NCBI RefSeq assembly: GCF_006517175.1 | Contig: NZ_CP041186.1 | Location: 7,874,501 to 7,938,500 of the forward strand | Source: Persicimonas caeni | Lineage (GTDB): Bacteria > Myxococcota_A > Bradymonadia > Bradymonadales > Bradymonadaceae | Direction: 5' to 3' | DNA: 64,000 nucleotides | Shown here: positions 55,436 to 64,000 of the stretch, one piece after another | Layout: each line of letters starts with the position of its first letter | Numbering within the stretch: the stretch's first letter is position 1 | Position numbers and translations under genes: made by a program | Notes under the pieces: model-generated | Seen by the model: only the letters and a program-made list of their open reading frames with translations | The model's database searches: none | Told to the model about the DNA's origin: nothing

Positions 55436-56323
55436 CTAGCTCTCCTGAATCTCCGCGATCGAAAAGATGGCGCTTCTCCCGCCGATATCCGTGCAGGAGA
55501 GCGCCGCTGCTTTGTTGGCGAACTCGATCATGTGGGCGAAGTCCCACTCGTGGAGCAGTCCGTAGGCGAGCGCGCCCAAGAAGATATCGCCTGCCCCGGT
55601 GGTGTCGACGACATCGACCGGGTGGGCTTCCTGGCGGATCATCTCCTGGGCGTCGGCGTCCATGCCGACCACGCCCTCATCTCCCATCGTCACAATCACG
55701 CGGCACGGCCCGCGGTCGAGCAGCGCTCGGCACAGGCTCTCGAGCCGGCCGACGCCGGCGAATTGGCTGGCAAAGCGCTCCGAGGCGACCAGACAGTCGG
55801 CGTTGGCCACCAACTCGGCGGCGTCGCGCTGGCTGCGGTTCGCCTCGAACATCACGGTGATGCCGCGCTTCTTCGCCTCGCGCATCAGCTCGAGCTGCGC
55901 GGCCTTCTGTTTGCCGTCGACGAGCAGCAGGTCGACGTCGTCGAGCACCGACACGTCGATCTCGTCGGGCTCGAGCCCCGAGACACTGCCGCGCGTGTAG
56001 ACCGTCTGCTTGCGTCCGCTTCCGCTCTCGATGAGCACGAAGCGAAACTGGCTGATGGCGCCTTCCTCGTGAATCATGTCGCTGGTGTCGACGCCCTCGT
56101 CGGCCAGCGTCGACTCGATGAGCTTGCCGCGCGGGTCGTTGCCGACCTTGCCGATGAACTTGGTCTCCACGCCCCAACGCGCTAACGCGGCGATGGCGGT
56201 GGCCGCACATCCGCCGCCCTGGACGCTAAACTTCGACATTTCGGCTTTGAGGTTCGGCTCGGCGAACCGTTCGACGACCCCAAGGTGGTCGAGAGTACAA
56301 CTTCCAACACTCAGTACACGCAT
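55436..56323 (-). CDS. PfkB-family carbohydrate kinase
   Basis: ATP-dependent sugar or nucleoside kinase of the ribokinase family, 295 residues. GGGCAATAIAALARWG and KVGNDPRG (N-terminal signature) and DTTGAGDIFLGALAYGL (anion hole and catalytic Asp) are present; ATP-site residues follow. The substrate cannot be named; ribokinase, fructokinase and sulfofructose kinase-like members share these motifs. I use the ATG at 56323, eight bases from GGGAG. It converges on the PHP gene, with about 20 bases between stops. Confidence 0.9.
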   Translation of the reverse strand: MRVLSVGSCTLDHLGVVERFAEPNLKAEMSKFSVQGGGCAATAIAALARWGVETKFIGKVGNDPRGKLIESTLADEGVDTSDMIHEEGAISQFRFVLIESGSGRKQTVYTRGSVSGLEPDEIDVSVLDDVDLLLVDGKQKAAQLELMREAKKRGITVMFEANRSQRDAAELVANADCLVASERFASQFAGVGRLESLCRALLDRGPCRVIVTMGDEGVVGMDADAQEMIRQEAHPVDVVDTTGAGDIFLGALAYGLLHEWDFAHMIEFANKAAALSCTDIGGRSAIFSIAEIQES

Positions 56324-56685
56324 CAGCATCGCTCCCGTTGGTCGACCGCGAGCCGCTCTCGCGCGGCTCACAGGGTCGAATCCGCAGTATCTTCTCGCGC
56401 AATGAGACTACAGGTTTGCGCCCCATCCACGCAAGCGCGGGCGAACTTTTCCGCCCTCTGGAATACACCTTCGCGCCACCTCAAAACTCTGAGAGTGCAG
56501 GCGCAAAGATTTCAGAATTTCGGCAACCCCTGCAGGTTCTCCGCGCACCCACCCCCGCCCGAAGCTCACGAAAGGCGTGTCGACAGATATTTACGGCGTC
56601 GGCATCGTTCTTGCTTCATATCCCAGTGCCAGATCACATATGACCTTTTGCGAAACGAAACTCACACACTGAAAGTGAGGGCAAG
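56324..56685. other. Divergent intergenic region, nothing recognised
   Basis: About 360 bases between the PfkB-type kinase (-) and the beta-propeller gene (+). I see no gene, RNA or strong promoter. GTGAGGG just before 56686 is the ribosome site of the propeller gene. Confidence 0.5.
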
Positions 56686-59919
<3,234 letters not shown>

Positions 59920-59944
59920 GCGCGCACGACATACCCGCCTAACA

Positions 59945-59981
59945 CGAAAGGCGCCGGCCTCCTCGAGACCGGCGCCTTTCG
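59945..59981 (+). terminator. Hairpin terminator after the beta-propeller gene
   Basis: A perfect 13-bp stem (59945-59957 with 59969-59981, CGAAAGGCGCCGG) with an 11-base loop follows the stop at 25 bases. It is strong in stem but has only TTTCG after it, so it may need Rho or be bidirectional. Confidence 0.75.
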
Positions 59982-59984
59982 TCC

Positions 59985-60018
59985 GTGATCGTCGTCGTGA
60001 TCGTGATCGTGATCGTCG
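59985..60018. repeat. Simple GTGATC/GTC microrepeat
   Basis: Hexanucleotide GTGATC is repeated about four times with GTC interruptions directly after the terminator. No function is evident. Confidence 0.6.
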
Positions 60019-60028
60019 CCCCCGCCCG

Positions 60029-60452
60029 CACACCTCTTTGTCCACCTCGCATCACACATTTTCGCGCCGCACACGCCTTTGCTCGCCTCGCATCACACAT
60101 TTTCGCGCCGCACACCTCTTTGTCCGCCTCGCATCACACATTTTCGCGCCGCACACGCCTTTGTCCGCCTCGCATCACACATTTTCGCGCCGCACACCTC
60201 TTTGTCCGCCTCGCATGCCCGTCGTAGATTCTGCACTCCCCTTTGTTCGCCGCGCACGAGCGTCGTAGATTCTGCACTCCCCTTTGTACGCCGCGCACCG
60301 GCGTTGTAGATTCTGCACTCCCCTTTGTACGCCGCGCACCGGCGTTGTAGATTCCGCGCGACCCGATGTCCGCCGCGCACCGGCTTCGTAGATTCTGCAC
60401 TCCCCTTTGTACGCCGCGCACCGGCTTCGTAGATTCCGCGCGACCCCATGCG
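60029..60452. repeat. 41-bp tandem repeat array, about ten units
   Basis: Ten consecutive units of exactly 41 bases (starts 60029, 60070, 60111, 60152, 60193, 60234, 60275, 60316, 60357, 60398) and a partial eleventh. Units 1-5 carry CACACATTTTCGCGCCG, with CACACCTC and CACACGCC alternating as an 82-bp higher-order pattern. Units 6-10 carry GTAGATTCTGCACTCCC and later TTCCGCGCGACC. The common core CTTTGTNCGCC runs through both sets. The unit is not a multiple of three, so all six frames are mixed and no protein is likely. It lacks unique spacers, so it is not CRISPR. Confidence 0.9.
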
Positions 60453-60510
60453 CCCCAAGTTTGCACATAGAACGCCGGCCATCTCACCCAAGAGACCCCG
60501 GCGGGTTCAA

Positions 60511-60775
60511 CCTCATCCTTCGCCACATTCTTTCGTCCACGTTTAGCTCTTCTAGACGCAAGAGCGATGGAAGGCCTCCGACTCGATGTCTTCTGATGAG
60601 CGGAGCCGGAGGCGGAGCGACACCCGGCGGTGTTTGCCGGGTCTTTGTAGCCGGGTGTGACCGAAGGGAACGCCCGGAGCGCCAGAGACCCCTCTCCGCT
60701 ACGCTACGAGGGGTGGCGCTTCGGCTTGCGCCTCCGCTTATCAAGACGACTTCAGATTTGTGGGGAAGGATGAGG
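60511..60775. repeat. Nested palindromic element (265 bp)
   Basis: Outer arms 60511-60526 and 60760-60775 pair at 15 of 16 bases (CCTCATCCTTCGCCAC). A second pair, TGATGAGCGGAG (60594-60605) and CTCCGCTTATCA (60732-60743), pairs at 11 of 12 bases inside. The interior is GC-rich with short palindromes (ACCCGGCGGTGTTTGCCGGGT; GACCCCTCTCC and GAGGGGT). No coding frame. It could be a mobile palindromic repeat or a structured RNA; it ends six bases before a separate MITE-like element. Confidence 0.65.
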
Positions 60776-60780
60776 GCCCT

Positions 60781-60934
60781 CTATTGAGGTAATTAGCATT
60801 GAAGGGCGGACGATTCGCGGCGTTTGCGCGAAACAACGCAGACAGGCAATAGCCACGTGGCTGATCTGCACGCCCACCGCCACACGCACACGCAACGTAT
60901 CGTCCGCCCTTCAATCGTAATTCCACCTCAATAG
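60781..60934. mobile_element. MITE-like element with 34-36 bp terminal inverted repeats
   Basis: 154 bp bounded by CTATTGAGGT (60781-60790) and ACCTCAATAG (60925-60934). After 7 or 9 unpaired bases comes a second perfect 17-bp pair, ATTGAAGGGCGGACGAT (60798-60814) with its complement at 60899-60915. The 84-bp middle has no open frame. The form suits a non-autonomous mobile element; no clear target duplication is seen and no matching transposase is in the window. Confidence 0.65.
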
Positions 60935-60964
60935 CCGGCGTGAACCCACTGCAAGACGTTCAAT

Positions 60965-61834
60965 CTACGCCGCCGCCGTCGAAATCCCCACCCGGGGATA
61001 TTCGATGCCGTGCTCCCGAAACGCCCGCTTGACCCTTGCGGTCACATCCGTCTCGAAGGCCTTCTCGTAGCGCACGTCGATGACATACGCCTTGCACTGG
61101 ATGATCGTCGAGAAGGCCATGCCGGTGACGTCGTCCTTCATGGTGATGGTGACCGGCTTGTTCAGGTAGACGTATTTGGAGGTGACGCACGCCTCGTAGA
61201 TGATGCGGCGGGCCAGGTCGAAGTCCTCGTCCATCGAGATGTAGAACTTGATGACGATCATCATGTCGAGCGCGCCGGAGTTTCCGGAGGTGACCGCCTC
61301 GGTCAAGAACTTGTTGTTGGGGATGCTGACTTCGCTGTCGTCGAGGGTCTGGATGCGCACCGAGCGCAGCCCGATCTCGGTAACCTCGCCGTAGGTGTCG
61401 CCGAAGGTGACCCGGTCGCCGACCTGGAAGGGTTGGTCGACGAGGATGAGGATGCCGGCCATGACACTCGAGGCGGTGTCTTTGAGGGCAAAGCCAATGG
61501 TCACCGCCAGCGTGCCGCCCAGACCCAGGAGCGCGGTTTTGTCCTCCTCGGCGTCGAAGAAGGTCATCACGAGCATGTACAGCGCGATGGCGAAGATGGC
61601 CACGCGTGAGAAGCTCGCGACCTTCTTGAGCATCAGGCGGCGCTTGGCGTTGCCCTCGCCCATCTTCTCGAGGGTGGCCTGCAACACCCGGCTTGCGACC
61701 ACCGCCGCGCCGATGATGGCCAGCGCCCAGATGATCTTTTCGAACTCGAACAGGTCGGCCTTCTGGGCCAGCTCGGCCACGGTCTCGGCGTCGGCCTGGG
61801 CGACGAGCGGGATGTGATGGAGGAGGTGGAGCAT
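60965..61834 (-). CDS. MscS-family channel paired with membrane AAA ATPase
   Basis: 289 residues from the ATG at 61834, two bases after the stop of the ATPase gene. Helices near residues 34-52 and 72-92, then the pore segment TALLGLGGTLAVTIGFALKD (about 99-120) and the beta domain ILVDQPFQVGDRVTFGDTYGEVTEIG, LRSVRIQTLDD and IPNNKFL. It is a standard small MscS, without the regulatory extensions of MscK. The frame is open upstream inside the ATPase gene but that part is not MscS-like. Tight coupling to the ATPase suggests the two work together; how is unknown. Confidence 0.92.
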   Translation of the reverse strand: MLHLLHHIPLVAQADAETVAELAQKADLFEFEKIIWALAIIGAAVVASRVLQATLEKMGEGNAKRRLMLKKVASFSRVAIFAIALYMLVMTFFDAEEDKTALLGLGGTLAVTIGFALKDTASSVMAGILILVDQPFQVGDRVTFGDTYGEVTEIGLRSVRIQTLDDSEVSIPNNKFLTEAVTSGNSGALDMMIVIKFYISMDEDFDLARRIIYEACVTSKYVYLNKPVTITMKDDVTGMAFSTIIQCKAYVIDVRYEKAFETDVTARVKRAFREHGIEYPRVGISTAAA

Positions 61835-61836
61835 GA

Positions 61837-64000
61837 TCAATCCCACAAGAAGTTGGAGGCGCTGAGCTTCTTGACGACCTGGCGGAAATACAGCGGGCTG
61901 AGGTAGGCGCGCCGGCCCGACGGGTCGAGCTCGACGATCTCGCGCTCTTCGAAGTAGTTGAGGGCCATCTCGCAAAAGGCGCGGTCCGAGTTGATGATCT
62001 CGGCGATCTCACCGGCGTCGAGCGCCCCGTGCTGGGCGATGGCGGCCAGGGCGAACAGGTAGTCGTCGCTCAACTGCTGGACCGGCTGCATCGACGGCTT
62101 GCGGAACAGGCTCACCTGCATGTCGCCGTCGGCGTTGGGCTTGACGCTTCGCTTCCAGAAGCGCAGCGCCACCATCGGGTTGCCGCCGCTGAACTCGTGC
62201 AGCAGGCGGAAGTAGCCGTTGGCCGTCTTGATGATCTCGTAGAAGTCGTGGTCGCCCTCTTCGTGAGCCACCACCAGGTCGGTGAAGCTGATATTGCGCC
62301 CGGCGAGCGCGTTTCGGCGCTGGACGAGGTCCTGGATCTCGCGCTCGTTCCAGGGGCGAAGCTCCAAGATCTGGCCGAAATAGTGTTTTCGGGGGCGCAC
62401 CCGGTTGATGTAGTTCCAGGCGTATTTGTTGAACGTGAGCACCCAGTAGTGGATGTCGTCGGTCAGGTTGACGACCTCCAAGAAGGTGTCCAGGCCGGCG
62501 AAGCCGCCGATTTCGCGCACGAAGAAGTGGTGGCAGTCGTCGATGAGCAGCACGCGCGGCTCGAGCTCGCGAAGCGCTTCGACGAGCTCGACGCGCGACT
62601 CGGGGACCTCGTCGAGCTCGAAGAGGTCGGCCAGAAAGCCGAGCACGCCGTCGTCGACGACCTTCGAGGCGAGCGAGGTGTACTTGCGCGTCAGGTCGGG
62701 GAACTCCTTGGCGAAGGCGCGCGAGACGTCGTTGAGCAGGCTCGTCTTGCCCATGCCCTGCTCGGCGCTGATGGCGAGCGAGCCCTGCGGGCGCCCGTCG
62801 CGCAAAAAGGCGCGCGCGTCGGCGACCACGTACTCGAGCTGGTCCTGGCGGATGACCTTGTAGTTCTCGTCGTCGAGCGGGCGCTGCTCGAAATAGGCAG
62901 CGTAGTCGTCGGGCAGCGGCTCGCTCGTCGTGCTCGTGTCGACCTCTTCGCCGCTTCGCTCCTTTTGCTGCATCTCGATGCGCTTTCGGAACACGAAGTT
63001 GCTCACCCGCTTGCTCCACTCGGTGTCGCTGGCGTGGGTGCGGGCGAATTGGCCGATCTCGCGAAACGCCACGTAGATAAAGGCCACGGCGATGACGAGC
63101 ACGCCGTAAAAGCGGTCCTTGTGGTTTTTGACGAACTCGACCGAGCGCGGCAACCGGTCTTCGGCCAGGCGCACGAACAGGGCGGCGATATCGTCCTTCC
63201 AGGTCGACAGGACCATGTAGACGACGATGGCCAGGCCCCACACGAAGAAGGTCTTGACCAGCCAACTGATGACCGAGTGGCCCACCAATTCGGTGACCGC
63301 GCGGGGCACGTAGTGCTCGAGCAGCCAGAAGACCAGAATGATGCGCACGCTGCGCACGAGCTTCTGGGCGCGGGTGATCTCGATGGTGATGACGTCGACC
63401 GCCGACAGGGACTGACGCCCGTCGCTGGCGCCAATCTGGACCAGGTCGGGCGCCGGAGAGCGGCCGGCCTGCTCGCGGTAGCGCCGGGGCAGCACCATGA
63501 CCTTGACCAGCGTCATGACCACCCAGAACAAGAAGAAGGCGTCGACCGCCCAGCCCAAAAAGACCAGCTCGCCGAAGGCGTCGGCCACGTAGGCGACCAG
63601 CTTGTCGATGACCAGGTAGAGGACCACCGGGCGGATGATCGAGCGCAAGACCTCGGCGGCCTTGATGGTCACCCGCGCGTAGCGTTGGAAGAAGCGGCGT
63701 CGAAGCGCCCAGCCGGTCAGCTTGCGGATGAGCGGATCGGTGTAGTGCTGCGAGACGTAGATGACCCCGCCCAGGAGCAAAAACCAGCCGAGCAGCCCCA
63801 AGATCCAGCCCCACAGCTCCACCGAGGTCAGCCGGGTGGGAAGCTCGAGGGCCTGCTGCAGGCGCATTTCGGCGATATCGACGCTGCGCTCCAGCGCCTG
63901 AAGCACGCCAAACCAGGCGCTCTGCCAGTTCTCGTCGCTGAAGATGGAGTAGAACTTGTCGCGCTGCGCGTCGCTGATTCTGGGGAGCAGCCGCTCGATC
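61837..64000 (-). CDS. Membrane-anchored AAA/STAND-like ATPase, 5' end outside window
   Basis: 720 residues visible; the frame stays open to the window edge and the residues before the first GTG look coding (RISDAQRDKFYSIFSDENW), so the start lies outside. The first half has several hydrophobic helices (LWGWILGLLGWFLLLGGVIY; VVLYLVIDKLVAYVADAFG; FFLFWVVMTLVKVMVLP; SWLVKTFFVWGLAIVVYMVL; VLVIAVAFIYVAF). The cytoplasmic half has Walker A SAEQGMGKTS (about 62745-62770), Walker B RVLLIDDCHHFF (about 62521-62560) and a sensor-like VLTFNKYAWN, then a winged-helix-like C-terminus. No known family is certain. An MscS channel gene follows after two bases. Confidence 0.82.
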   Translation of the reverse strand, partial: IERLLPRISDAQRDKFYSIFSDENWQSAWFGVLQALERSVDIAEMRLQQALELPTRLTSVELWGWILGLLGWFLLLGGVIYVSQHYTDPLIRKLTGWALRRRFFQRYARVTIKAAEVLRSIIRPVVLYLVIDKLVAYVADAFGELVFLGWAVDAFFLFWVVMTLVKVMVLPRRYREQAGRSPAPDLVQIGASDGRQSLSAVDVITIEITRAQKLVRSVRIILVFWLLEHYVPRAVTELVGHSVISWLVKTFFVWGLAIVVYMVLSTWKDDIAALFVRLAEDRLPRSVEFVKNHKDRFYGVLVIAVAFIYVAFREIGQFARTHASDTEWSKRVSNFVFRKRIEMQQKERSGEEVDTSTTSEPLPDDYAAYFEQRPLDDENYKVIRQDQLEYVVADARAFLRDGRPQGSLAISAEQGMGKTSLLNDVSRAFAKEFPDLTRKYTSLASKVVDDGVLGFLADLFELDEVPESRVELVEALRELEPRVLLIDDCHHFFVREIGGFAGLDTFLEVVNLTDDIHYWVLTFNKYAWNYINRVRPRKHYFGQILELRPWNEREIQDLVQRRNALAGRNISFTDLVVAHEEGDHDFYEIIKTANGYFRLLHEFSGGNPMVALRFWKRSVKPNADGDMQVSLFRKPSMQPVQQLSDDYLFALAAIAQHGALDAGEIAEIINSDRAFCEMALNYFEEREIVELDPSGRRAYLSPLYFRQVVKKLSASNFLWD

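Larger units (their letters stand above)
59920..60964. other. 1-kb gene-free, repeat-filled interval
   Basis: Between the propeller lipoprotein stop and the MscS stop no gene is supportable. The interval is filled by a terminator, a microrepeat, a 41-bp tandem array, a nested palindromic element and a MITE-like element (each listed). Short open frames here are by-products of the repeats. Confidence 0.8.

Noticed and set aside
60029-60452. CRISPR array
   Set aside because: Units are 41 bases end to end and nearly identical, with no unique spacers and no cas genes nearby.
59985-60526. Overlapping short open frames on both strands of the tandem array
   Set aside because: They are shifted copies of the same 41-base repeat in different frames; no start site or domain supports them.

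Overview
The window is GC-rich bacterial chromosome from a Gram-negative cell. The evidence for an outer membrane is a POTRA/Omp85-type barrel, a small beta-barrel-like protein, many lipobox lipoproteins and two lytic transglycosylases. Large sigma-54 regulators, hybrid histidine kinases, cysteine-rich lipoproteins and a TreS-maltokinase fusion recall Myxococcota/deltaproteobacteria, perhaps Bradymonadales. That placement is inference from gene content only. I found no rRNA, tRNA, transposase, integrase or CRISPR array.

Layout. 1-3348 (+): the end of an enoyl-CoA hydratase, an acyl-CoA dehydrogenase, a free-standing B12-binding methylmalonyl-CoA mutase subunit and its chaperone MeaB (fatty-acid/propionyl-CoA breakdown). 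3320-20732: a trehalose/alpha-glucan region. OtsA is on the minus strand; then come an MscS channel and a tightly packed plus-strand operon glgE - treS/maltokinase - glgB - treZ - GH57/DUF3536 - treY. Together these enzymes can move glucose units from trehalose into branched glucan (TreS, maltokinase, GlgE, GlgB) and back to trehalose (TreY, TreZ), a closed cycle suited to osmotic or desiccation stress. OtsA supplies a second, de novo route.

20795-38717: mixed housekeeping and accessory genes. They include lipoproteins, a 1280-residue TPR/sigma-54 activator, a secreted fibre-like protein with a periplasmic cyclophilin, purA, a class V aminotransferase, a decayed histidine-kinase pseudogene, a hybrid kinase, dprA and a PP2C phosphatase. 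38969-48322: a barrel-like protein, an Slt70-like transglycosylase, a hybrid kinase with two receivers, and a minus-strand operon ruvX - mltG - PocR/sigma-54 regulator - Omp85-like barrel. 48519-56323: an RND-type transporter, serS, a Cys-rich lipoprotein, transaldolase, FxsA, a PHP-fold protein with a damaged metal site, and a PfkB-type sugar kinase. 56686-59919: a large LVIVD/beta-propeller lipoprotein.

59920-60964 carries no gene but is highly structured: a hairpin terminator, a 10-copy 41-bp tandem array, a nested palindromic element and a 154-bp MITE-like element. A further inverted-repeat element (50859-51058) lies between the RND gene and serS. The window ends in an operon of a membrane-anchored AAA ATPase (cut by the window edge) and a second MscS channel, which is the best candidate here for an undescribed functional pair.
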